From a virus, in the IMG/VR virus record IMGVR_UViG_3300047483_000245, positions 1 to 64,000 of that record: 64,000 nucleotides of DNA. One strand, given 5' to 3'. Each line of letters starts with the position of its first letter. The stretch's first letter is position 1. The translations under genes and the position numbers were made by a program. Shown here piece after piece: positions 48,029 to 55,224 of the stretch. A model generated the notes under the pieces. It had not been told where the DNA came from, ran no database searches, and was given only the letters and a program-made list of their open reading frames with translations.

Positions 48029-48288
48029 AAGATAATATTCACGAATTCATTGATGCGTGGAAAGTGTACGATCACCAGCACAAAGGTGATGTTGACTGGA
48101 ATAGTCGTTTTCGATGTGGCGGCTATTATTCTGCCAACGTTAGTAGAGACAGCATAATGCACAAATGGAATCAAATGCACAAGTGGTGCGAAGAACACAT
48201 TGGCCAGCAAAGGTATGCCTGGACAGGTTCGACCTTTTGGTTTGAAACCAAAGATGACATGGCATTTTTTATATTGACCTGGTCATGA
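48025..48288 (+). CDS. Trp-rich mini-protein 11 (array family)
   Basis: 87 residues. MHKWCEEHIGQQRYAW and FWFETKDDMAFFILTWS are the motifs. The last 23 bases differ at a single position from the end of member 10. Confidence 0.7.
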   Translation: MKDNIHEFIDAWKVYDHQHKGDVDWNSRFRCGGYYSANVSRDSIMHKWNQMHKWCEEHIGQQRYAWTGSTFWFETKDDMAFFILTWS

Positions 48289-48539
48289 CAGTAACTTATA
48301 CTACAAACGATGCATGGCCGGGAGTAAAGTTTCCAGTGTTGCACAAAGTCACGTATGCTAAAACTGTAGATAATATGCAAGCACAGTATCAACGAAGTTA
48401 TAAAGATTGCTTAGTAGATGAATGGCTCAAGACAAACTGTCGTAGCCCCTACTACCGCAGTCCAGGATATCTCACTGAAAAGTTTATACAATTTGAATGC
48501 AATGAGGAGGCAGCGTTGTTTGCGCTGACATGGGCATGA
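48285..48539 (+). CDS. Trp-rich mini-protein 12 (array family)
   Basis: 84 residues. VDEWLKTNCRSPYYR and FECNEEAALFALTWA. The junction with the next gene is the variant TGGGCATGA. Confidence 0.7.
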   Translation: MTVTYTTNDAWPGVKFPVLHKVTYAKTVDNMQAQYQRSYKDCLVDEWLKTNCRSPYYRSPGYLTEKFIQFECNEEAALFALTWA

Positions 48540-48916
48540 AGACAGACGATGTTATTAGAATGATTGAAGAGATGAAAGCTGGATTAGCAAAGCACCAGCC
48601 TGTACTGGCCGCGCCCGACATGCACGGACACTGTACAGTGGATGCAGGCGTATTCTACGCACCTCGCTTTCCAAAAACTCTTGCGGCTCTTGGCAGGCTA
48701 CCTGTGAACAAACATAAATTCAGCCGTGCCAAATGGTATGTGGCAGAGTATGATTGGGTCCATTACGGAGAAGTCCTGGCATGGTGTAAGGAACAGTTTG
48801 GACCACATCCTGCTCGACCTGATGCATGGTCGCGTTGGTGGGACAGGTACGAAGGCAAGATATTCTTACGTGATCCAGAAGATTACATTATGTTCAAGCT
48901 ACGGTGGGGCGAATGA
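48536..48916 (+). CDS. Trp-rich mini-protein 13 (array family)
   Basis: 126 residues with a long N-terminal part. VLAWCKEQFGPHP and IFLRDPEDYIMFKLRWGE are the motifs. Overlaps the next gene by ATGA. Confidence 0.7.
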   Translation: MKTDDVIRMIEEMKAGLAKHQPVLAAPDMHGHCTVDAGVFYAPRFPKTLAALGRLPVNKHKFSRAKWYVAEYDWVHYGEVLAWCKEQFGPHPARPDAWSRWWDRYEGKIFLRDPEDYIMFKLRWGE

Positions 48917-49269
48917 GCAAGTTAGAAATAAGAAAGCTGTTCACACTACCCAATGGTATTCATTTTCCTTGTGGACTAAACTTTAGAGAAAAACTTTGGT
49001 GGAGATTCATGCCCGGGGTGATCATCAATGTGCGGTGGCCCAAGGGTTGGGTGACTCTATATGAAGACTCTGACGGATCAAAAGTGTCTGCCGAATCAGC
49101 AGATCCAAACGACCATTACAGGCCCTGGATGGAAGCCAATGTGGGTAGACAAAAATGGGACTGGGACTGGGGCATGGCGGACCGAGACGCAACGGACAAC
49201 CGTCTTACAATAAAGATTAGGCAAAAGCACCAAGACTGTGCTATAATTGCAAAACTAATGTGGAGCTGA
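48913..49269 (+). CDS. Trp-rich mini-protein 14 (divergent array member)
   Basis: 118 residues. YRPWMEANVGRQKWDWDWG matches the first motif region and the end, DCAIIAKLMWS, the second, but the middle differs. Contains a basic Trp-rich segment (FREKLWWRFMPGV). Confidence 0.6.
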   Translation: MSKLEIRKLFTLPNGIHFPCGLNFREKLWWRFMPGVIINVRWPKGWVTLYEDSDGSKVSAESADPNDHYRPWMEANVGRQKWDWDWGMADRDATDNRLTIKIRQKHQDCAIIAKLMWS

Positions 49270-49271
49270 CT

Positions 49272-49637
49272 ATGAATGAAACACTGATCCTGATTACCTT
49301 GCTTTTTACCAAGCATTTTGTAGTAGATTTTCCACTACAAAAACCATACCAGTATCTAAACAAAGGCACTTATGGGCACCCAGGAGGCATCCTACATTCG
49401 GGCCTGCATGGTATTTTTACTGCACTTTGCTTTTGGTGGTGGGCACCTATGGCATGTTTGGCATTAGGCGTGATTGACATGGTTATACATTATCACATTG
49501 ATTGGGCCAAGATGAACATCAACAAAAAGTACGGTTGGGGTGCAAACACACACGAAGAATTTTGGTGGTTGTTGGGCTTGGATCAATTCCTGCACGCCTT
49601 AACCTACGTTGCTCTTGTGGCCTTGGTGACAGTATGA
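49272..49637 (+). CDS. DUF3307-like membrane protein
   Basis: 121 residues with several hydrophobic segments. FTKHFVVDFPLQ and NKGTYGHPGGILHSGLHG are the conserved segments of DUF3307 membrane proteins, with an HYHIDWAKM loop and a C-terminal LGLDQFLHALTYVALVALV helix. Function of the family unknown. ATG 49272 lies 2 bases after the previous stop. Confidence 0.7.
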   Translation: MNETLILITLLFTKHFVVDFPLQKPYQYLNKGTYGHPGGILHSGLHGIFTALCFWWWAPMACLALGVIDMVIHYHIDWAKMNINKKYGWGANTHEEFWWLLGLDQFLHALTYVALVALVTV

Positions 49638-49966
49638 TGCCCGCAGTTGATTTTTTTAAAACTGGTGGCTTCCGTCCCGGCGAAGTTATTGTTTATGCAG
49701 GCGGCTTTGGTGTAGGCAAGAGCAAGTATTACGCCATGGCTGATTCAGCAAAACCTGTAGCAGAAGTCATTGACCAAGCCACTGTTGATGGAGCAACATG
49801 GTACACTGTTAGTTGCCGCAAGGATGTATCCGTATGGGTACGCGAACACGGGATTGAAAACAAAGAGTGGTACGAGCATATCGACGGTAAGTGGATGGTG
49901 CATAAAAACGTGTTTGACATGCACGAAGAACTGTACGCATATCTTAAACTATCATGGGGTGAATAA
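49634..49966 (+). CDS. P-loop-like start plus array-family tail
   Basis: 110 residues. The N-terminus, FRPGEVIVYAGGFGVGKSK, looks like the Walker A strand-loop of RecA/DnaB-type ATPases, but no Walker B or the rest of the ATPase is present. The C-terminal part has VSVWVREHG and a terminal ELYAYLKLSWGE like the array proteins. It appears to be a chimera of a truncated P-loop and an array unit. Confidence 0.6.
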   Translation: MMPAVDFFKTGGFRPGEVIVYAGGFGVGKSKYYAMADSAKPVAEVIDQATVDGATWYTVSCRKDVSVWVREHGIENKEWYEHIDGKWMVHKNVFDMHEELYAYLKLSWGE

Positions 49967-50133
49967 TGACCTGGCGAGCAATGAACTGCAACGAAAACTG
50001 TAAAAAAGAGTACTCGGAAGAGTACGATGCATACTACTGCGAAACTTGCAATGCATGGTTAGAAGATACCTGCGATGATGCCAACTGTGAGTATTGCACA
50101 AAGCGACCAGAATACCCTGTCACACATGGCTGA
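49966..50133 (+). CDS. Cys-rich mini-protein, zinc-ribbon-like
   Basis: 55 residues, TAATG start. Seven Cys arranged as CNENC, CETC, C and CEYC, which could form one or two zinc sites. Acidic between the Cys pairs. Its 3' end overlaps the next gene by 8 bases. Confidence 0.55.
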   Translation: MTWRAMNCNENCKKEYSEEYDAYYCETCNAWLEDTCDDANCEYCTKRPEYPVTHG

Positions 50134-50362
50134 AGTTAAAATATTTGCAGAAAACGCCAAAGGACAGAAGCTAGTAGGCGATAGCCGCTATGTTATGACC
50201 GATCAAGAGCTGTACGACGATATTGTCACATGGTGCCATGAGAACAACATTAAGGCCAGGACCGTAAACACCGAAGCATGGAGTCAAATGATTTTTAAGT
50301 CTCTGCTATGGCGTATCGACAACATTAATGATCGCGCATTGTTTGCATTAAGGTGGTCATAA
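50126..50362 (+). CDS. Trp-rich mini-protein 16 (array family)
   Basis: 78 residues. IVTWCHENNIKAR and the terminal INDRALFALRWS are the motifs, and the gene ends TGGTCATAA. Confidence 0.65.
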   Translation: MAEVKIFAENAKGQKLVGDSRYVMTDQELYDDIVTWCHENNIKARTVNTEAWSQMIFKSLLWRIDNINDRALFALRWS

Positions 50363-50364
50363 AG

Positions 50365-50577
50365 ATGAATATAGGACCACATGATACATTTATCGCCAGG
50401 AAGATAGAAATAAGTCCTTGGCGGCTTTGGTTTGCATGGTACCCTGTTAAAACCACTAACGGTGAACGAGCATGGGGTAGAAAAATATATCGACGTTGCA
50501 TCAACACTTATGTTGATTACGATGATTGGCGGCATTATGAATACGCAGATATGTTTGACGTATTAGGTGATGAGTAA
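50365..50577 (+). CDS. Aromatic-rich protein, paralogue of the 45903 gene
   Basis: 70 residues. LWFAWYPVKTTNGERAWG followed by KIYRRC and an acidic Tyr/Trp-rich end, as in the 45903 protein. Two distant copies within one array suggest repeated duplication. Function unknown. Confidence 0.65.
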   Translation: MNIGPHDTFIARKIEISPWRLWFAWYPVKTTNGERAWGRKIYRRCINTYVDYDDWRHYEYADMFDVLGDE

Positions 50578-50822
50578 TGGAATATTTTTGGAGCGACGGT
50601 GGCAACAACGACCCTTACTTTAGTCATAGGATTAAGGTACCAAAGTGTACAGCAGACATGTATGACTGGTGTGCCGAGTTTGACGATGAGGGCAAATACT
50701 TTCGCCGTTGGCATGTTCAATGGCAAGCAAATCGTCCCCAACGAGATTATGACGTTGTGCAATTTGAATGGCGGGAAGCCGCAAATATGTTTTTGCTAAC
50801 CTGGGGCGGACAATACCTATGA
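50577..50822 (+). CDS. Trp-rich mini-protein 17 (array family)
   Basis: 81 residues, TAATG start. MYDWCAEFDDEGKYFRRW and FEWREAANMFLLTWGGQYL; a short tail follows the W motif. Confidence 0.65.
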   Translation: MEYFWSDGGNNDPYFSHRIKVPKCTADMYDWCAEFDDEGKYFRRWHVQWQANRPQRDYDVVQFEWREAANMFLLTWGGQYL

Positions 50823-51148
50823 ACAAAACTGCAATGCAAGTAATGCAAGATGCCCATGAGGCAAGGTTAAAGCATCACGATGCAAAAATAAAGAGATTGG
50901 AAGAAAAGTATGCCGAAGAGGCTGCAAAGATCTTACAAGAAGAAATTGACTGGGAACTTATCGCTGACATGATGGTTGCAGTTGGTTGGACAAAGGTCGA
51001 ACTTCCAAAGTTCTTTGCTTCTGGCATTACACTTGATATGAACAATTGGCTACACAATGAATGCAAGCATCATTGGAAGCATCGTGCTAATACATGGGTC
51101 TTTGAAAACAAAAACGAAGCGGCCCTTTTTAAACTAACTTGGAGTTGA
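50819..51148 (+). CDS. Trp-rich mini-protein 18 (array family)
   Basis: 109 residues. A charged coiled-coil N-terminus (KIKRLEEKYAEEAAKILQEE) precedes MNNWLHNECKHHWKH and FENKNEAALFKLTWS. Last member of the contiguous array. Confidence 0.7.
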   Translation: MNKTAMQVMQDAHEARLKHHDAKIKRLEEKYAEEAAKILQEEIDWELIADMMVAVGWTKVELPKFFASGITLDMNNWLHNECKHHWKHRANTWVFENKNEAALFKLTWS

Positions 51149-51149
51149 T

Positions 51150-51371
51150 ATGTACGACGAATTTACCTGGGACAATGCCAAAGACGATCCTATGTGCGTT
51201 GAGATTAAACATCATGGGCGTACTGTAATGAGATTTGCCATTGGCGAAGCAATGGAAGGCGCCGGACGTAAGCGTGTGATGGCTCATGTACGAGAATGTG
51301 ATCACTCACCGTGGCTCAAAGAATGGCACCAACAGGCTCAAGACGAAATGCTTGACAATCTCAAACAATAG
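51150..51371 (+). CDS. Small protein, unknown
   Basis: 73 residues, no array motifs. His/Glu-rich, ends in a helix rich in Gln and Asp. The promoter of the next unit overlaps its 3' end. Confidence 0.6.
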   Translation: MYDEFTWDNAKDDPMCVEIKHHGRTVMRFAIGEAMEGAGRKRVMAHVRECDHSPWLKEWHQQAQDEMLDNLKQ

Positions 51372-51380
51372 TGCTATACT
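51352..51380 (+). promoter_or_regulatory. Host-type promoter TTGACA-17-TATACT, leaderless start
   Basis: TTGACA 51352-51357 and TATACT 51375-51380, 17-base spacer. The ATG at 51386 is 5 bases after the -10 box, so the message should have no leader. Confidence 0.85.
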
Positions 51381-51385
51381 GATAT

Positions 51386-51781
51386 ATGACTGAAGAAATC
51401 AAAAAACAAGAAGTAATGGATGCATTACATGAGTCGGGCAGACAATTTGCCAAGTTAGCCGACGACTGGCAACAAATGGCAAACTCATATTACTCAAGCC
51501 TTGAACCAGAAGAACAACTATGGGCCTTTTGTGCAGTAGTTGAAAAGTTATGCAAAGGCGAACTCGACGAGAATCGTAGCTACAGGGGCATCTTATACGA
51601 TACATTTGGTTGGGGTCCGGAAGCGTATGCAGTTGCACAACATGCTGGCTTTTTAGGGCTACACAATTCCATCTACCGTTTTGAAGACCTTGAGCATGTG
51701 TTGGCCAATACCCTAAAAGAACTTGAAATTGAAGTAGAACCGGACAAGTTGTCCCAAGCCTTGGCAAGACACTTCTATTAA
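51386..51781 (+). CDS. Conserved phage protein before the DNA polymerase, unknown
   Basis: 131 residues, helical, Trp/Tyr-containing. The segments EEQLWAFCAVVEKLCKGELD and SYRGILYDTFGWGPEAY look conserved, and I recall similar proteins in T4-like phages. It leads the polymerase transcription unit. Confidence 0.65.
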   Translation: MTEEIKKQEVMDALHESGRQFAKLADDWQQMANSYYSSLEPEEQLWAFCAVVEKLCKGELDENRSYRGILYDTFGWGPEAYAVAQHAGFLGLHNSIYRFEDLEHVLANTLKELEIEVEPDKLSQALARHFY

Positions 51782-51798
51782 AGAGAAATACATAATAC

Positions 51799-54444
51799 AT
51801 GTTTATTGACGCACTACATGACAAAAAGAAAGAAATCATCCACGTTGTAGAACGTGTAGATGGTAAGAGGGTACTCAAACAGTATCCTGCCAAGTACATA
51901 TTTTACTACCCAGACAGCAAGGGCAAGTTTACTAACATTGCCGGCGATCGTGTTAGCAGAGTTATCCTTGGCAATGCCGCGGCATTTGATAAAGAACGCA
52001 GAATCTATAGCAACAGAAAACTATGCGAAAGCGATTACAAGCCGCTTAACCGTTGCTTAGAAGAAGTGTATGGCGGCCAGGATGCGCCTAACCTTCACGT
52101 TGCCTTTTTCGACATTGAGGTATCTTACGACAAGGTAAAGGGCTTTGCTCCACCTGAAGATCCATTCAACTACATTACAGCCATCACTACATACTTGACA
52201 TGGATGGATGTTAATATTACTCTATGTCTAAAGCCCGACAGCATGAGTATTGAAGTTGCTAAAGAAATTTGTGCCAAGTTTGACAACACCATCTTATGCA
52301 ACAGCGAAAAGGAAATGCTCGACATGTGGCTCGAGCTAATTGAAGACGCTGACGTACTAAGTGGTTGGAACTCAGAAGGCTTCGATATTCCGTACACTAC
52401 TAACCGCATTACTCGTGTGTTAGGCAAAGACCAAACTCGACGCATTTGCTTGTGGGATCAATATCCCAAACGCCGCGAGTATGAAAAGTATGGCAAGACA
52501 TTAGAAACATATGACCCTATCGGGCGTGTTCACCTTGACTATCTTGAATTGTATCGCAAGTACAACTATCACGAACTGCCAAGCTATCGACTGGACTACG
52601 TAGGTGAAATTGAACTTGGAGAGAACAAGATCCACTACGAAGGTACGTTGGATCAACTATACAATAACGACTTTGAAAAGTTTATTGCTTACAACAGACA
52701 AGACGTTGTATTGCTTAAGAAACTAGACGACAAGTTAAAGTTTATTGAACTTACCAATCTGATTAGTCATGCAAACACTGTCACGCTTCGTGGCACGTTA
52801 GGTGCAGTTGCCGTGACTGATCAAGCCGTTATCAACGAAGCCCACCGCCTTAACATGGTGGTACCAGATCGTCCTCGGCGTGGCAACTCCGACGATAATG
52901 CAGCCGCCGGAGCGTATGTTGCTGTTCCTAAAGCTGGCATGCACGACTGGATTGGTTCCATGGACATTAACAGTCTGTATCCTTCCCTGATCCGTGCGTT
53001 GAATATGAGTCCCGAAACCATCATTGGACAAGTACGCCAGACTCGCACACTAGCTGGTATTGACGAGTTTATTGCAGAAGGCAAGGGCATCGCAGAATTC
53101 TGGGAAGGCAAGTTTGCTTGCTTTGAATACGAATCTGTAATGAATCGCGACATCGGGCAAACTGAGATCATTGACTGGACAGACGGTACAAGCACACAAA
53201 TGAGTTCAGCACAAGTATATGACTATGTGTTCCACGGTGGTCAGCCATTGATGATCTCGGGCAATGGTACTATCTTCAAGTACGATACCAAGGGTGTTAT
53301 TCCAGGCCTGCTCGAACGCTGGTATGCTGAACGTAAAGAGCTACAAAAGAAGGCCAAAGAAGCATACGGTACGGACATGTATGACTTCTGGGACAAGCGA
53401 CAGCTGGTTAAGAAGATTAACTTGAACTCGGCTTATGGTGCGTTGTTGAACGCAGGTAGTCGATTCTTTGATCAACGACTAGGACAAAGTACTACACTGT
53501 GCGGACGTCTTGTTGCACGTCACATGGCAAGTCAAGTTAATGACTGCTTGACAGGCGAGTATGACCATATGGGCAAAGCCATTATCTATGGTGATACTGA
53601 CTCTGTTTACTTCTCGGCTGTACCAGTATTCAAAGAACAAATTGAACGTGGTGATATTGATTGGACTGTAGACAAGATCATTGAGCTATATGATGCTATT
53701 AGTGACCAAGTAAACGGTACATTCCCGGCGTTTATGAATCGTGCATTCAATGCTCCAGCGAGTCAAGGCGAGATTATCAAAGCAGGTCGAGAAGTAGTTG
53801 CCTCTAAAGGCATTTACATGACCAAGAAGCGTTATGCTGTTCTTATTACAGATAAGGAAGGCAAGCGCAAAGATAAAGATGGATCCAAAGGTGAATTGAA
53901 GGCCATGGGTCTGGATATGAAGCGAGCCGATACTCCAGAGTTCATGCAACGTTTCTTGGAAGAAGCACTTACTATGACGCTAGAAGGTGCAAGCATGGAA
54001 ACAGTCATGGCTCGTGTTAAACAATTCCGTGAGGAGTTTAAGAGCCGGCCAGGCTGGGAAAAGGGCACACCCAAGCGTGTTAATAATCTAACTAAGCATA
54101 CAGATACTTACAAGAAAACAGGCAAGTGTGGAGTTGGACATGCAATGGCGGCTATTAACTGGAACCGTATTAAAGAAGCGTATGGCGATAGACGTAGTAT
54201 GGACATCACCGATGGACAGAAAGCTATTGTGTGTAAGCTAAAGAATAATCCGCTCCAAATCAATTCAATTGCTTATCCAATTGATGAGATGAACCTGCCA
54301 GACTGGTTCAAGGAGCTACCATTTGATCATGGTGCGATGGAAGAAAAGATCATCGACTCCAAGATCGATAACCTTTTGGGTGTACTTAAATGGGACCTAA
54401 ATCTAAGTAAGGATAGAGGATTTCTAGATGACTTGTTTTCCTAA
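51799..54444 (+). CDS. 43: DNA polymerase, family B (T4 gp43-like)
   Basis: 881 residues, close to T4 gp43 (898). Exonuclease motifs: DIE at 105-107 (FFDIEVSY), GWNSEGFDIPY near 190 and YNRQDVVLL near 300. Polymerase motifs: A, SMDINSLYPS near 387; B, KKINLNSAYG near 537; C, YGDTDS near 596; plus KKRYA near 680. The C-terminus, GFLDDLFS, is a clamp-binding peptide. It replicates the phage genome with proofreading. The sliding clamp gene follows. Confidence 0.97.
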   Translation: MFIDALHDKKKEIIHVVERVDGKRVLKQYPAKYIFYYPDSKGKFTNIAGDRVSRVILGNAAAFDKERRIYSNRKLCESDYKPLNRCLEEVYGGQDAPNLHVAFFDIEVSYDKVKGFAPPEDPFNYITAITTYLTWMDVNITLCLKPDSMSIEVAKEICAKFDNTILCNSEKEMLDMWLELIEDADVLSGWNSEGFDIPYTTNRITRVLGKDQTRRICLWDQYPKRREYEKYGKTLETYDPIGRVHLDYLELYRKYNYHELPSYRLDYVGEIELGENKIHYEGTLDQLYNNDFEKFIAYNRQDVVLLKKLDDKLKFIELTNLISHANTVTLRGTLGAVAVTDQAVINEAHRLNMVVPDRPRRGNSDDNAAAGAYVAVPKAGMHDWIGSMDINSLYPSLIRALNMSPETIIGQVRQTRTLAGIDEFIAEGKGIAEFWEGKFACFEYESVMNRDIGQTEIIDWTDGTSTQMSSAQVYDYVFHGGQPLMISGNGTIFKYDTKGVIPGLLERWYAERKELQKKAKEAYGTDMYDFWDKRQLVKKINLNSAYGALLNAGSRFFDQRLGQSTTLCGRLVARHMASQVNDCLTGEYDHMGKAIIYGDTDSVYFSAVPVFKEQIERGDIDWTVDKIIELYDAISDQVNGTFPAFMNRAFNAPASQGEIIKAGREVVASKGIYMTKKRYAVLITDKEGKRKDKDGSKGELKAMGLDMKRADTPEFMQRFLEEALTMTLEGASMETVMARVKQFREEFKSRPGWEKGTPKRVNNLTKHTDTYKKTGKCGVGHAMAAINWNRIKEAYGDRRSMDITDGQKAIVCKLKNNPLQINSIAYPIDEMNLPDWFKELPFDHGAMEEKIIDSKIDNLLGVLKWDLNLSKDRGFLDDLFS

Positions 54445-54449
54445 ATCCC

Positions 54450-54478
54450 TTGACTTTAAAAACTTTTTAAACTATAAT
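54450..54478 (+). promoter_or_regulatory. Host-type promoter TTGACT-17-TATAAT
   Basis: TTGACT 54450-54455 and TATAAT 54473-54478, 17-base spacer, directly after the polymerase gene. Drives the clamp gene, which has its own GGAG site. Confidence 0.85.
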
Positions 54479-54504
54479 TGTAACATAACTGGAGAACCAC
54501 AACA

Positions 54505-55224
54505 ATGCTAAAAGATATTGTGCTTGATGTAGCAAAAAACATCGCAAGTCTAGGAACCTTTGACGAGATCCTAGTTGAACAAGACGCTGATACTACTAAG
54601 TTTACAGCGTATCCCGAGGACTCTACTATTACTGTTCTTGCTAACAGCAAGGCCAAAGTAGATGAACTGCCAGATGCGTTTGGTATGCTTAACTTGGGCT
54701 TCCTAGTAGGTCTAAGCGGCTTGTATCGTTCTGAAGATAGCAAAGTAGCAACTGGCACAAACAACAAGAGTGAAATTGATCGCTTGGCGTTCAGCGGCGT
54801 TGATGGAAACAAAGACGAGTATCGTTTGACTCCTACTAACTTGATGAAGACCAAGAGCCGTTCATTCAAGGGCACTACATGGGATGTGGTTGTTAAGCCA
54901 GCCGCAAACAAGATTAGTGAACTTAGCCAACGTGCAGGCTTGTATGCTAGCATTGATCCTAACTTGGTAGCAAGTACCGACAATGGTAAGTTGATCTTTA
55001 CATTTGGTGGTTCAGCTGGCGGTGGCCACAGCGGTAAGTTTGTGTTTGCAGATACTACACAGACACTAAAGCGTCCAGTGACACTTCCTATTCAAAGTCT
55101 GTTGCTTGCACTCAAGACAGCAAGTCAAGGTACTCCTGTCATTAGTATCTCAGAAAAGGTTGCCAAGATCGAATTCGACTCTGGCGTTATTGCATACGAA
55201 TACCTGGTAATTGCACAGCAATGA
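54505..55224 (+). CDS. 45: Sliding clamp, gp45-like
   Basis: 239 residues (T4 gp45 has 228). Two clamp-like halves can be seen: an N-terminal one with TITVLANSKAKVDELP and FGMLNLGFLVGLSGLY, and a C-terminal one with RPVTLPIQSLLLALKTA and VAKIEFDSGVIAYEYLV. It would form a trimeric ring that tethers the polymerase and, in T4-like phages, activates late transcription, which fits the late promoters here. Assignment rests on pattern and position. Confidence 0.75.
   Translation: MLKDIVLDVAKNIASLGTFDEILVEQDADTTKFTAYPEDSTITVLANSKAKVDELPDAFGMLNLGFLVGLSGLYRSEDSKVATGTNNKSEIDRLAFSGVDGNKDEYRLTPTNLMKTKSRSFKGTTWDVVVKPAANKISELSQRAGLYASIDPNLVASTDNGKLIFTFGGSAGGGHSGKFVFADTTQTLKRPVTLPIQSLLLALKTASQGTPVISISEKVAKIEFDSGVIAYEYLVIAQQ

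Noticed and set aside
49634-49966. A complete P-loop ATPase
   Set aside because: Only a Walker A-like start is present in 110 residues; Walker B and the remaining strands are missing.
44725-51148. The mini-gene array as a pseudogenised large gene
   Set aside because: Each frame has its own start overlapping the previous stop, and the same motifs recur once per frame, which a decayed single gene would not give.
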